This document shows positions 7,344-16,127 of a stretch of 64,000 nucleotides of DNA, piece by piece. The notes under the pieces are model-generated. The model had not been told where the DNA came from, did no database searches, and saw only the letters and a list, made by a program, of their open reading frames with translations. The DNA comes from Gammaproteobacteria bacterium (GTDB lineage: Bacteria > Pseudomonadota > Gammaproteobacteria > Enterobacterales > Neiellaceae): the NCBI GenBank assembly GCA_017425245.1, contig JAFOOX010000014.1, forward strand, positions 40,901 to 104,900, written 5' to 3'. Both the position numbers and the translations under genes were made by a program. How positions within the stretch are numbered: the stretch's first letter is position 1; each line of letters opens with the position of its first letter.

Positions 7344-7790
7344 TCAGCCGGCCAGCTGCTTTTCCTTGATCTCTGCCAGACTCTTGCAGTCGATGCAGAG
7401 GTCAGCGGTCGGGCGGGCTTCGAGGCGGCGAATGCCAATCTCAACACCACACTCGTCGCAGTAACCGAAATCACCCTCTTCCAGCTTCACTAGCGTCTTC
7501 TCGATCTTTTTGATCAGCTTACGCTCGCGATCACGGGCGCGCAGTTCGAGGCTGAACTCCTCCTCCTGTGCGGCGCGATCGACTGGATCAGGGAAGTTGG
7601 CGGCTTCGTCCTTCATGTGATCCATGGTCCGGTCCACCTCTTCACGCAGCTGGCTGCGCCAGGCTTCGAGGATTTTGCGGAAATGGATACGTTGAGGGGC
7701 ACTCATGTACTCCTCATCCGGCTTTGCCGTGTAGGGCTCGACGCCAGCCAGCGCCAGAATACTCAATTGACCTACTTTGCCCTGCGGCAT
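7344..7790 (-). CDS. dksA: RNA polymerase-binding transcription factor DksA
   Basis: Binds the RNA polymerase secondary channel and, with ppGpp, mediates the stringent response. 148 aa against 151 in E. coli. The coiled-coil tip motif ([12 protein letters not shown]) carries the key acidic residues. The zinc finger is complete (CDEC about 113-116 and CIDC about 134-137). Monocistronic promoter region expected in the 77 bp before sfsA. Operon order sfsA-dksA-gluQ matches enterobacteria. Confidence 0.97.
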   Translation of the reverse strand: MPQGKVGQLSILALAGVEPYTAKPDEEYMSAPQRIHFRKILEAWRSQLREEVDRTMDHMKDEAANFPDPVDRAAQEEEFSLELRARDRERKLIKKIEKTLVKLEEGDFGYCDECGVEIGIRRLEARPTADLCIDCKSLAEIKEKQLAG

Positions 7791-7867
7791 GGCGGTTCTC
7801 CCACTACCTGATGGCCCCGAAAAATCGGCCGCTAGCTATACCAGAATCAGCCCGCTGCCGCAAACAG

Positions 7868-8596
7868 TCAGGGCTGGTTTGCTGGCCCTTCTCCCGTTGC
7901 AGGGTGGCAGATCGTGACCGCTGCCTCAAGGCCAAGATTAGTGGGGGCAATGGCGGCACGCCAGCCAAGAAACTCGACGCCCGCCGTCTTTGCCCGTTGC
8001 CAGGCAGCGCCATAGGCCGGGTCGATGGCCACCGCCGGGGCAACGTGGGTGATGGCGCTGTGGCCGGCAAGCAGCAGCAGGATGGCGCGCCGGCCGCCGG
8101 CGGCCACCGCCGCCAGTTCGTCCAGATGTTTACGCGCCCGTTCGCTGCGGGTGTCGGGGAACAGGCCGAGGCCACCACCGACGTGCAGGGTGACGCTCTT
8201 TACCTCGATCAGGGTGTGGGGGGCGTGGCGTTCGCCCAGGGCAAAATCGAAGCGCGAGTCGCCTTCGCGGACCTCGCGCCAGAATGGCCCTTCCAGCCCC
8301 GGCAGCCGACCAGCACTGAGCGCTTCGGCCACCAGCTGGTTGGCGCGTTGGGTGTTGATGATGATCTGGGCGCCGCTGCTGTCGACCGCCAGCTCCCAAC
8401 TACCCGGCAGTTTGCGCTTGGGGTTGGTTACCGGCTGATACCAGACTTCAAAGCCGGGTTCGGCACAGCCGGTCATGGCCCCGGTGTTGGCGCAGTGGAG
8501 GGTCAGCGGTCGGCCATCGGCGCACACCACATCGGCAAAAAATCGCTGATAGCGGCGCACTAGGGTGGCACGCTGCAGCGGTGGGTCAAAGTGCAT
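7868..8596 (-). CDS. sfsA: Sugar fermentation stimulation protein SfsA
   Basis: 242 aa, close to E. coli SfsA (234). N-terminal OB-like part (MHFDPPLQRATLVRRYQRF, then HCANTGAMTGC) and C-terminal PD-(D/E)XK-like nuclease fold (SRFDFAL, IEVKSVTL, then DTRSERARKHLDELA). It was identified as a regulator of maltose metabolism and binds DNA non-specifically; true function unclear. The open frame continues 1.4 kb upstream, but that part is antisense to pepB. The ATG at 8596 gives the family start. Divergent from pepB with 57 bp between. Confidence 0.93.
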   Translation of the reverse strand: MHFDPPLQRATLVRRYQRFFADVVCADGRPLTLHCANTGAMTGCAEPGFEVWYQPVTNPKRKLPGSWELAVDSSGAQIIINTQRANQLVAEALSAGRLPGLEGPFWREVREGDSRFDFALGERHAPHTLIEVKSVTLHVGGGLGLFPDTRSERARKHLDELAAVAAGGRRAILLLLAGHSAITHVAPAVAIDPAYGAAWQRAKTAGVEFLGWRAAIAPTNLGLEAAVTICHPATGEGPANQP

Positions 8597-8653
8597 GAGC
8601 TTGGCGCCGGCAGTGGTTACACTGGGGGCCGATTGTGCGCATGGAGTAACGTA

Positions 8654-9949
8654 GTGACCAGCCCTGACCTGATTGTTGCCCTGACTCTCGACGCTCCTGC
8701 CGCCCCCTGGCCGGCCAGTTCGCTGGTGACCATTGGCGATGATGGGGCGCGCATCCATCTGCCGGCAGCGGTCGCAGCGCAGCCGCGGCGGGTGCAGCAG
8801 GCGGCGCGCCGGCTGGCCGGCTTGGGCTACAGCCACGCCCGGCTCGATGGCGTGCTGTGGAGCGAGGCGCTGCAATGGGCCTTCGCCCAGGGCTTTGCCC
8901 GGCCTCAGCCAGCCGTCAGCCTGCAGTTCTGCAACGATGTGGCCCCGGCCCTGGAACAGCGCTGGCGCATGGCCGAATGGCTGCGGCGCATGACTCATCT
9001 GTCGCCCGCCCAATGCCCGCCGCTCTATCTGGCCGAGCAGGCGGAGCAGCTGATCCGCGAACTGGCCCCGGCCGGTAGTGTTACTGCCCAGCGTTGGGAG
9101 GGGGATGAGCTGGCCGACGCCGGCTTTGTCGGCATCCATCAGGTGGGGGTGGGTAGCGTCAACCCGCCGGTGCTGCTGCGGCTGGATATCAACCCCGGTG
9201 GCGATCCCCAAGCAATGGTGACCACGGTGCTGGTAGGTAAGGGCATCACCTTCGACTCTGGCGGTTACAGCATGAAGACCAGCCAGGGGATGCTGCACAT
9301 GAAGGCCGACATGGGCGGTGCCGCCACCGTCACCGCCGCCCTTGGCCTGGCCCTGCTGCAGGGGCTGCAGCAGCGGGTGCAGCTGATCCTCTGCTGCGCC
9401 GAGAATCTGGTGTCGGAGCGCGCCTACAAGCTGGGCGATATCCTGCGCTACCGCAACGGGGTCAGTGTCGAGGTGGTCAACACCGATGCGGAAGGGCGGC
9501 TGGTGCTGGCCGATGGCCTGCTGCTGGCGGCCGAGGCCTGCCCCAAACGGATCATCGATGCCGCCACCCTGACCGGGGCAGCGGTGGTTGCCCTCGGCAA
9601 TGACTACAACGCCCTGTTCGCCCTCGATGACAACGCCGCCGCTGCGGCCCTGGCCACCGCAGCCGCCGTGGGCGAGCCGTTGTGGCGCCTGCCGCTGGCC
9701 AGCTGGCACCGCGACCAGTGCCCGAGTGAATACGCCATCACCGCCAACAGCCGGCCAGTACCGGGCGGCGGCCCCGGTGGCGCCAGCAATGCGGCCGGCT
9801 TCCTGTCGCGTTTCGTGCCGACCGAAGGTTGCGGCTGGCTCCATTTCGATCTGGCCGCCAGTTACCGCGACAGCGGCAACGGCCTGTGGCCGACCGGAGC
9901 CACGGCGCTGGGCATGGCCACCATCGCGGCCCTGCTGGCCGTGAACTAA
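8654..9949 (+). CDS. pepB: Peptidase B (M17 leucyl aminopeptidase family)
   Basis: Cytosolic zinc/manganese aminopeptidase. 431 aa from the GTG at 8654 (GGAG seven bases upstream), matching E. coli PepB (427). The M17 catalytic segments are intact: GKGITFDSGGYSMK, MKADMGGAATVTAAL and the signature NTDAEGRLVLADG, supplying the metal-binding Asp/Glu and the catalytic Lys and Arg. The GKGITFDSGGYS and NTDAEGRL context is nearer PepB than PepA. It probably finishes the degradation of peptides to free amino acids. Followed 34 bp later by yciU. Confidence 0.93.
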   Translation: MTSPDLIVALTLDAPAAPWPASSLVTIGDDGARIHLPAAVAAQPRRVQQAARRLAGLGYSHARLDGVLWSEALQWAFAQGFARPQPAVSLQFCNDVAPALEQRWRMAEWLRRMTHLSPAQCPPLYLAEQAEQLIRELAPAGSVTAQRWEGDELADAGFVGIHQVGVGSVNPPVLLRLDINPGGDPQAMVTTVLVGKGITFDSGGYSMKTSQGMLHMKADMGGAATVTAALGLALLQGLQQRVQLILCCAENLVSERAYKLGDILRYRNGVSVEVVNTDAEGRLVLADGLLLAAEACPKRIIDAATLTGAAVVALGNDYNALFALDDNAAAAALATAAAVGEPLWRLPLASWHRDQCPSEYAITANSRPVPGGGPGGASNAAGFLSRFVPTEGCGWLHFDLAASYRDSGNGLWPTGATALGMATIAALLAVN

Positions 9950-9983
9950 GGTTCTGAACATCACACACTTGGGAGTACTGCGG

Positions 9984-10304
9984 GTGGAACCACAACACTG
10001 GACCTTGGACGAGCTCTGTGACCACGCCTTCGACCTGTTTGAAGAGCTGGCCGCCGATAACCTGAAAGAGGCCGAATTGGCGCTCTATCAGCAGCAGTAC
10101 GACGCCAACGGCTTTGTCGACATCAACGAGCCGGGCGCCGATTGGGCCGAGATCTGCAACCTCGATCCCGAGCTGCATGTTGAGGCGGTGGTGGGCATTG
10201 AGGAGATGGACGGCCAGCCGGAGCGACTGCTGTGCCGCATGTTGCTCAGCCGCGACAAGGAAGACACCGAAGTGCATGCACTGTGGGCCGGCGTCAGCAA
10301 CTAA
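9984..10304 (+). CDS. yciU: HI1450/YciU family putative dsDNA-mimic protein (DUF440)
   Basis: 106 aa, very acidic, resembling E. coli YciU across its length (AFDLFEELAADNL..., DWAEICNLDPELHVEAVVGI, LLCRMLLSRDKEDTEVHALW). The acidic surface of the family is proposed to mimic double-stranded DNA and to bind HU-like proteins; this remains a structural inference. Start: GTG at 9984 with GGAG upstream; a TTG at 9969 is in frame but lacks a ribosome-binding site. Confidence 0.88.
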   Translation: MEPQHWTLDELCDHAFDLFEELAADNLKEAELALYQQQYDANGFVDINEPGADWAEICNLDPELHVEAVVGIEEMDGQPERLLCRMLLSRDKEDTEVHALWAGVSN

Positions 10305-10329
10305 GGCCCCGCCGGGCAGCATAAACAGC

Positions 10330-10351
10330 AACAGCCGCAGTTGCGGCTGTT
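10330..10351. terminator. Hairpin between convergent yciU and lipoprotein genes
   Basis: A 22-base near-perfect palindrome (AACAGCCGCA, GT, TGCGGCTGTT) between two convergent genes. No U-tract of length follows on either strand, so it is a weak or Rho-assisted bidirectional terminator at best. Confidence 0.55.
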
Positions 10352-10374
10352 GGCGAAGGGGGTGGCGGTCGCTG

Positions 10375-10971
10375 TTATTGGGCGCTGCCGATCACCAGTC
10401 CTTCGGCGGCCCACTGCTGGCTGGTGCCATCGGCCAGTTTCTTCACGCTGTCAGCGATCTTGCGTGGGTTGGTGATCTCACCGTTGCCACTCCATACCAG
10501 TTTGTCGTCGGTCAGGCTGTAGAGCGACAGCTCAAAGGCGACCACTTCGCGCGTTTCCACGTCACTGGTACTGATCGCCCAGCCACTGCGCATGCCACCC
10601 CAGAAGCCGGCGCGGCCGAAGGTGGCCGACGGGGTGCTGACAATCTCCTGCTTGCTGCCCACCAGCCGCATCACCAGCGCGTGGCTGTAACCGGCATCGC
10701 GCACCTTGGCCTTGGCTGCTGGCAGATCCTTGAGCAGCGCGTCATCAAGCAGATCGTAGGAGGCACTGCCCTTGATCACCGGCAGGCTGGCTACCCACTG
10801 CTCTTCGGCAATGCGGCGGTCGGCCGGGGTGGCGAGGTTGGCCAGCACCAGGGTTTTGCTGAACTGAATCGGCTTGCTGCCCTTGGGATCGCTCCAGCTC
10901 TCGGTAATGGGGTTGATGGCACAGGCACTGAGCAGCAGGGCGGCACAGGCGAGCAGGCAGCGGCGAAACAT
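10375..10971 (-). CDS. Putative lipoprotein, unknown function
   Basis: 198 aa with signal peptide and lipobox LLSAC (Cys about 17). The mature part begins INPITESWSD, has alternating strands typical of DUF4136/GNA1162-like envelope lipoproteins, and includes WSGNGEITNPRKIADSVKKL near the C-terminus. I do not recognise the family with confidence. Start at 10971 is set by the signal peptide and GGAG six bases upstream; the longer open frame crosses a kinase remnant. It may work in the outer membrane. Confidence 0.72.
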   Translation of the reverse strand: MFRRCLLACAALLLSACAINPITESWSDPKGSKPIQFSKTLVLANLATPADRRIAEEQWVASLPVIKGSASYDLLDDALLKDLPAAKAKVRDAGYSHALVMRLVGSKQEIVSTPSATFGRAGFWGGMRSGWAISTSDVETREVVAFELSLYSLTDDKLVWSGNGEITNPRKIADSVKKLADGTSQQWAAEGLVIGSAQ

Positions 10972-11009
10972 GGCGGGCTCCAGAACAGCAGCGGGTTGAC
11001 GCCTCAAGC

Positions 11010-11195
11010 CTACACCAGCGCTGGCGGGCCAGCATAGTCCGGCTGCGGGTTGGGCAGCCACAGGCTGACACAGAGGCCGCCGCCATCGCGGTTGGCGAGG
11101 CGGATGCGACCATCGTGGGCTTCGACAATGTCGCGGCAGAGGGCGAGGCCAAGACCGGTGCCATCGCGCTTGGTCGAGTAAAACGGCAGCAGCGC
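11010..11195 (-). pseudogene. 3' remnant of a sensor histidine kinase (HATPase domain)
   Basis: Sixty-one codons ending in TAG at 11010-11012 encode the end of a histidine-kinase catalytic domain: ALLPFYSTKRDGTGLGLALC (G1/F/G2 boxes), then RDIVEAHDGRIRLANRDGG, then CVSLWLP. Immediately before, in frame, is a stop (TAG, 11196-11198), and no kinase sequence (H box, N box) is recognisable further upstream. It is the stump of a deleted or degraded gene. It is not part of the lipoprotein gene, which starts after it. Confidence 0.85.
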
Positions 11196-11527
11196 CTAGG
11201 CCAGTAGCAGGGCGGCAGCGGCCGGTCCTGGCCACTGGTATCGCGCAGCGGGGTGAAACGGGGTTCGCTGACCGGGGTCAGCTGGGGTAATGACGACATG
11301 CATGCCTCCAACAGCTGGGACAGCGCTACCAAGGTTCATGCCGCCTGCTAGTGTCTTTAAAAATGAATGGGTTAGTCGCAAGTTACGGTTGGCGAACTGT
11401 CCGTTCTGGCTGTCCGCTGCGCGTCGCGGACAGTGATGACCGGTGCAATCTGGTGTGGATCAACGGCAGCTGCCGTACCAGGGTTTATGCTTGATCAGGT
11501 CAGCCGTCAGGGCGCTGGGAGCCGCTG
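11196..11527. other. Intergenic region, no gene supported
   Basis: About 330 bp between the kinase stump and the binding-protein gene. Short minus-strand frames exist but show no family signature. It probably contains scar sequence from loss of the kinase plus the promoter for the gene at 11528. Confidence 0.4.
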
Positions 11528-12565
11528 GTGATGAGGTGGATGCGATCTGTGGTGGTGGCTGGCGTCATCGCGCTGCTGCTGGCGGGTGGCGTGGCCGCCG
11601 AGCCTGTGCGGCTGCTGTTTATCGATACCCAAGCGGGGGCTCCCTATGACGATGCGCGTCAGGCCACCGTTAATGAGTTACGTCGGCTGCTATCAGCGGG
11701 TGGCAGAAGGCTTGAGGTCCAGCATTACTCGCTGCAGCACTATGACGGCATCGCCACCCGTATTTGGCACAGCCTGGGTGAGGCGGAAAGACACCATGAT
11801 GCGGTAGTGGTTAACGGCACCATGGCCGCTCAGGCTTTTCGCGCCCTGGCCAAAGACCAGCCGCAGCAGCGTTTCTTTTTTCTGGCTGTGACTGATCCGG
11901 TAGGGCTGGGGTTGATCGATAGCTTTGACCATCCACCATCGGCCAACTTCACCGGTGTCTCCTACCCGGTACCGGTGCGCGAGCGGTTGCGCCTGCTGCG
12001 TGCGGTGATGCCCAAGGCGCGCACCATTGGCCTTATCTACGCCGACATGCCGCAGTCGCACAGCTACAGGCATTGGCTGGAAGCGGCGCTGGCCGAACCC
12101 GAGTTCCGCGATCTCAAGGTGATCTATCGTCAGATCCCCTTTGTGCCCAGCGACGGCGGTCAGCAGCGGATGGCGCGGCTGGCCGCAGCAGAGGCGCAGC
12201 AACTGGATGGTCTGGTAGATCTGTTTCTGGCGCCCAACGATCAGTTGGGGGTGCAGCCCTATTTCGCCCAGGCGCTGGCGACGGTGATTAGTAAACCCTT
12301 GATGGGGGTGGGCGAGCGCGATGTGCGCGAAGGCTGGGGGGCCGCCTTTACCATCTATGCCGATCAGGCCGAGGCCGGAAGGCAGCTGGCCGAGATGCTG
12401 TTTCGCTATGTCAGTGGCACTCCCTTTGCCGAGATTCGGCCGCAGCCACCACGTAAGTTTGGGGTGCTCTATGATCCGGTGCTCAGCCAGCGCTTCGGGC
12501 TGAAACAGCTTCAGCTGCCATTGGTGCCGGTTAAGGACGCTGCCGCAACGGCTGTGGATGAGTGA
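11528..12565 (+). CDS. ABC_sub_bind-type periplasmic binding protein, orphan
   Basis: 345 aa (or 344 from the ATG at 11531). Signal peptide (VAGVIALLLAGGVAA), then a two-lobed periplasmic binding fold of the TrpX-like PF04392 type: VRLLFIDTQAGAPYDDARQA, HDAVVVNGTMAAQAF, RTIGLIYADMPQSHSY and GVGERDVREGWGAAFTI. In other genomes such proteins serve ABC importers or feed periplasmic signals to sensor proteins. No permease or ATPase gene is adjacent. The nearest membrane-signalling gene is the decayed kinase just upstream, so a lost sensory pair is possible. Confidence 0.78.
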   Translation: MMRWMRSVVVAGVIALLLAGGVAAEPVRLLFIDTQAGAPYDDARQATVNELRRLLSAGGRRLEVQHYSLQHYDGIATRIWHSLGEAERHHDAVVVNGTMAAQAFRALAKDQPQQRFFFLAVTDPVGLGLIDSFDHPPSANFTGVSYPVPVRERLRLLRAVMPKARTIGLIYADMPQSHSYRHWLEAALAEPEFRDLKVIYRQIPFVPSDGGQQRMARLAAAEAQQLDGLVDLFLAPNDQLGVQPYFAQALATVISKPLMGVGERDVREGWGAAFTIYADQAEAGRQLAEMLFRYVSGTPFAEIRPQPPRKFGVLYDPVLSQRFGLKQLQLPLVPVKDAAATAVDE

Positions 12566-12651
12566 TCGGCAGCTGACGGGTGATGGTTGCTGGTGGCATC
12601 TCTCACGCAGGTTTAATCTATGAAAACGTTTGAGCGGTCGAAAACCATAGT

Positions 12652-13599
12652 ATGAGCCTATTGAATATCTCCCTACGTGACCTCGAGTACCTGCTCGCTC
12701 TCCATCAGCATGGCCATTTTGGCCGGGCCGCCGAGGCGTGCCATGTGTCGCAACCGACCCTCTCTGGCCAGCTGGCCAAGCTAGAGGAGCAGCTGGGTTT
12801 GCTGCTGGTCGATCGCAGCCGTCGCCAGATCCGCTTTACTGCGGCCGGTGAGGCGCTGATTGGCCGGGCCCATAAAATCGTGCGCGATGTGCAGGAGCTG
12901 GTGGATGAGGCTCGCCGCTGGCAGGACCCGCTGGCCGGCGAGCTGCGCCTGGGCATCATTCCGACCGTGGCCCCCTATCTGTTGCCACTGCTGCTGGCCG
13001 GTCAGGAGCGCGACCTGCCGCAGCTGACCCTGATCCTGCGTGAGGCCCAGACCGATGCATTGGTAGCGGCACTGGAGGCGGGTGAGCTGGATGCGCTGGT
13101 GGTGGCGGAGCTGCCACGGCTGGCGCCTTATGCCAAGGCGCCGCTCTACGACGAGCCAATGTTGCTGGCCACCGCACCCAGCCACCCGCTGGCAGGAGAC
13201 GACGCGCTTGATCAGCAGGCACTGGAGGGACGCCAGCTACTGATGCTGGAGGATGGCCACTGCTTGCGCGATCAAGCCTTGGGGTATTGTGCTGGTGGCG
13301 GTGGCGCTGAAGACACCAGCTTTCGTGCGACCAGCCTGGAGACGCTGCGCCAGCTGGTGGCCAGCGGCCGCGGCATCACCCTGTTGCCGGCCCTTGCCGC
13401 CAAGGCCGAAGGAGGGGGGGCGGTCTGCTATCGCCGCTTCACTCTGCCTCAGCCCGCACGTCGTATCGTATTGCTGTGGCGGCGGGGAGCGGGGCTCGAT
13501 CGCACCTGCCGGCCACTGGCGGCGATGATCAGCGACGTGGTCAAGCCGCAGTTGGCTGGTTATAGTTCAACCACTGTTGATTCGGAACCTGTCGTTTAA
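12652..13599 (+). CDS. oxyR: Hydrogen peroxide sensor OxyR (LysR family)
   Basis: 315 aa LysR regulator. N-terminal helix-turn-helix (HFGRAAEACHVSQPTLSGQL) and a C-terminal substrate domain with the OxyR peroxide switch: LEDGHCLRDQALGYC holds the two redox cysteines nine residues apart, equivalent to Cys199 and Cys208 of E. coli. RATSLETLRQLVASGRGITL is the conserved region after it. On oxidation it activates catalase, peroxiredoxin and iron-control genes. None of those targets is nearby. The ribosome-binding site is poor. Confidence 0.93.
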   Translation: MSLLNISLRDLEYLLALHQHGHFGRAAEACHVSQPTLSGQLAKLEEQLGLLLVDRSRRQIRFTAAGEALIGRAHKIVRDVQELVDEARRWQDPLAGELRLGIIPTVAPYLLPLLLAGQERDLPQLTLILREAQTDALVAALEAGELDALVVAELPRLAPYAKAPLYDEPMLLATAPSHPLAGDDALDQQALEGRQLLMLEDGHCLRDQALGYCAGGGGAEDTSFRATSLETLRQLVASGRGITLLPALAAKAEGGGAVCYRRFTLPQPARRIVLLWRRGAGLDRTCRPLAAMISDVVKPQLAGYSSTTVDSEPVV

Positions 13600-13612
13600 A
13601 GGGAGCAGGGCT

Positions 13613-13903
13613 ATGCTGACTATTGAAGAGCGTCGCAATTTTTACCGCATGATGGTCGATGCTGCTGTCACCCTCAAAGTGGCCAACAGCGCTCCGATCA
13701 GCGGCAAGTGTCTGGATCTGTCGGCGACCGGTCTTGGTGTTCTCACCAGCGAGTCGCTGGAGATGGGGGCGGCCGTAGCGGTAGTGCTGGAGTCCTCCGA
13801 TCGTCTGGTGCCGCCACTTCACGCTCAGGCGCGGGTGGTTAGGGTCAGTGCTCAAGGCGATGGCTCGTGGCAGCTCGGGCTGGAAATTCTGGAGATGCGT
13901 TAA
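13613..13903 (+). CDS. PilZ domain protein (c-di-GMP binding)
   Basis: 96 aa single-domain PilZ protein. The c-di-GMP motifs are present: RRNFYR near the N-terminus (RxxxR-like) and DLSATGLG (D/NxSxxG). The barrel strands follow (ARVVRVSAQGDGSWQLGLEIL). Start at 13613 has GGGAG about seven bases upstream and lies 14 bp after oxyR, so the two may be cotranscribed, and the next gene starts 20 bp further on. It probably acts as a c-di-GMP receptor adaptor; the target is unknown. Confidence 0.85.
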   Translation: MLTIEERRNFYRMMVDAAVTLKVANSAPISGKCLDLSATGLGVLTSESLEMGAAVAVVLESSDRLVPPLHAQARVVRVSAQGDGSWQLGLEILEMR

Positions 13904-13923
13904 CCTAAGGGTTGAGGTGGTTG

Positions 13924-14847
13924 ATGACACGTGGCTGGCTTGCGCTGCTATTGACGCTGCTTGTGTCGCCGGTGTTCGCCGAACCGGCGCCAGACGTGGC
14001 ACTGGTGCTGATGGGGCAGACTCACAGCTACTGGAGTGCACTGAGGCGCGGCGTAGAGTTTGCCGCCAGCGAGCAGGGGCTCAAGGTTATTAACCTCGAT
14101 CCTGAGTTCGAAAATCAGATCGATAGCCAGCGTGGCTTGGTGCGTCGGGCAGTGCGTCTCGGTGTACGCGGCATCATCATCGCCCCTAATGATCAGCATG
14201 GCCTGATGGACGAACTGCGCCTTGCCCGCGTCGCTGGAGTGCGGGTCGTGGTGGTTGATTCAGCGGCAGGTCAGTTACTTGACGGTTTTGTTGCCAGCGA
14301 TAATCAGATCGCCGGTGCAGCGATGGGTCGTTATCTGCGTCAACAGCTCTCGGCCAGCAGCCGCTTGGTGGTGATGTGTGGGCCGCTGACCGTTGGCTCG
14401 CTGGCGGGGCGTTATGCCGGGGTGACGGCAGAGCTCGGAGTCGGTATGCGCCTTACCAGTATTAGCGAGAATTTGCTGCTGGTCAGTGAGTCCCAACGGT
14501 ACCTGCAACCCTATACCCAGAGTTTGCTTGATGCTGATGCGGTGTTCGCCTGTAATGAGAGCGCCACCGAGGCGATGCTCGCGTTCTTTGAACGACAGCC
14601 CAAGGAGAGTTGGCCGGAGCTTTACGGCTACGATATGTCGCCATCGTTGCTGCAGCGGTTGGAGCGGCATGAATTGCAAGCGGTGATGATTCAGGATCCC
14701 TTTGTCATGGGTGCTACGGCCGTGGATCAGCTGCGTCAGGTATGGCAAGGGGGCAAAGCCGAAGTGCGTGCTGTACCCACCCATCTTGTCGATAGCGCCG
14801 CGCTCAATGATCCCCAAGTGCGGCGGATCATTGGTCGCCAGTTGTAG
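13924..14847 (+). CDS. Periplasmic sugar-binding-like protein (Peripla_BP_4), orphan
   Basis: 307 aa. Signal peptide (LALLLTLLVSPVFA), then a type I periplasmic binding fold: VALVLMGQTHSYWSALRRGV, GVRGIIIAPNDQHGL, VVVVDSAAG, FVASDNQIAGAAMG and a C-terminal AVFACNESATEAM. The layout resembles RbsB, TorT and LuxP. With no transporter genes next to it, a role as a periplasmic ligand sensor partner (like TorT or LuxP) is as likely as transport. Start at 13924 has GAGG six bases upstream; a TTG at 13912 is in frame but weaker. It follows oxyR and the PilZ gene closely. Confidence 0.8.
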   Translation: MTRGWLALLLTLLVSPVFAEPAPDVALVLMGQTHSYWSALRRGVEFAASEQGLKVINLDPEFENQIDSQRGLVRRAVRLGVRGIIIAPNDQHGLMDELRLARVAGVRVVVVDSAAGQLLDGFVASDNQIAGAAMGRYLRQQLSASSRLVVMCGPLTVGSLAGRYAGVTAELGVGMRLTSISENLLLVSESQRYLQPYTQSLLDADAVFACNESATEAMLAFFERQPKESWPELYGYDMSPSLLQRLERHELQAVMIQDPFVMGATAVDQLRQVWQGGKAEVRAVPTHLVDSAALNDPQVRRIIGRQL

Positions 14848-14879
14848 TTGGGGGCGTTGGTAACCTCGATCCCGGATCC

Positions 14880-15944
14880 TTATTTGTCGTAAGCCGTGGC
14901 GCTGATGTTATGTATCGCCAGATCAGCACCGCGATGTTCATCGTCCTCTGACAGTCTCAGGGCACTGATTGTACGCACGGCTCCGTAGACCAGCAGGCCG
15001 CCGACAAAGGCGATCCCGCCCCATACCCCGCACAGGCCTTGGAGCGGCCACAGCGCCGACAGCCAGCGCACCCAGCGGGTGCATCAGATCGGAGCCAGCA
15101 CAGACCGCCACCAGACCGGCCAGCGGGCCATTGTGAATGAAACCAGGGTCATTGCGGCCGAGGACCATCGCTACCAGCGTGCCGCCCACCATTGCCATCA
15201 GCGAGTTCAGCGCCACCAGGCCGCTGATGCCGTTAATCTGCTGTGCCGACATGACGTTAAAGCCGAACCAGCCGACGGCGAGGATCCAGGCACCGAGGGC
15301 CAGCATCGGAATGTTGGACGGGGCAAAGCCGTGGGTTTGGCCATTCTTGATCCGGCCACGGCGCATGCCGAGCAGGATCACGGCGGCCAGTCCGATCCAG
15401 CCACCGACGGCAAGGACCACCACCGAACCGGCAAAGTCATGGGAGGGGGCGCCAAAGGTATCGGTCAGCCATTGCTGTGCACCATAGTTGCCGTTCCAGA
15501 CCAGGCCTTCAAAAAAGGGATAGATAATGGCCACCACCAGAAATGAGCAGCACAGCATCGGGTAAAAGCGTGCGCGCTCGGCCACGCCGCCGCTGACAAT
15601 GGCCGGAATGGCGACAGCGAAGGTGAGCAGGAAGAAAAACTTGACCAGCCCGTAGCTCTGCTGGCCGGTCAGCTCAGTGGCTGGAGCGAAGAAGTTGTGG
15701 TCATAAGCGATGGTGTAACCGATGAAGAAGTAAGCCAGGGTCGAGACCGCGAAATCGGTGAGGATCTTGACCAGCGCACTAACCTGGTTGTTCTCGCGCA
15801 CCGTGCCCAGTTCGAGAAAGGCAAAGCCGGAGAGTGCATGGCCAGCACCATGATGTGGCCAGCACCATGATGGCGCCCCCCCAACACAAACAGGGTATTG
15901 GTGCTCTGCACCAGCTGTTCGACAGCACTGTTCACTTCAACCAC
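14880..15944 (-). pseudogene. amt: Ammonium transporter Amt, frameshifted and internally deleted
   Basis: Begins normally (GTG at 15944 with GGAGG; EVNSAVEQLVQSTNTLFVL) but then carries an extra G in a G7 run and a 17-bp tandem duplication (GGCCAGCACCATGAT copies at 15840-15854 and 15857-15871). A further two-base shift follows within ATGCACTCTCCGGC. The core continues in another frame (VRENNQVSALVKILTDFAVS to GLVAVCAGSDLMHPLGALAV). Near the 3' end a second shift and deletions join GLCGVWGGIA to FVGGLLVYGAVRTI and the tail RLSEDDEHRGADLAIH, so the later transmembrane helices and about 70 or more residues are missing. It should not make a working channel. No glnK is adjacent. Confidence 0.88.
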
Positions 15945-16127
15945 AGCAAACCTCCAGGGTGGAGGCTGCCCTCGGGACAGCCAAGATCAGGCCGCATCCA
16001 AGGTCAGGGCGGACGCTGTATTGCGCCAAACAGGTGCAGCGGCGCGTGGGCCAATGTCGAACGCGGCAAGGGTGGTGCTCGGCGATGGCAGCACTGCTGT
16101 ACTGAGGTGACGCGCCGTTGAGGGAAG

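Noticed and set aside
8597..9964. Open frame of about 456 codons upstream of sfsA on the minus strand
   Set aside because: It is antisense to pepB, whose M17 motifs are intact; the composition (Gly/Gln/His-rich) is typical of a shadow frame.
14880..15944. Two separate short genes instead of one amt pseudogene
   Set aside because: The fragments are consecutive parts of one Amt protein in different frames with clear indels between them.
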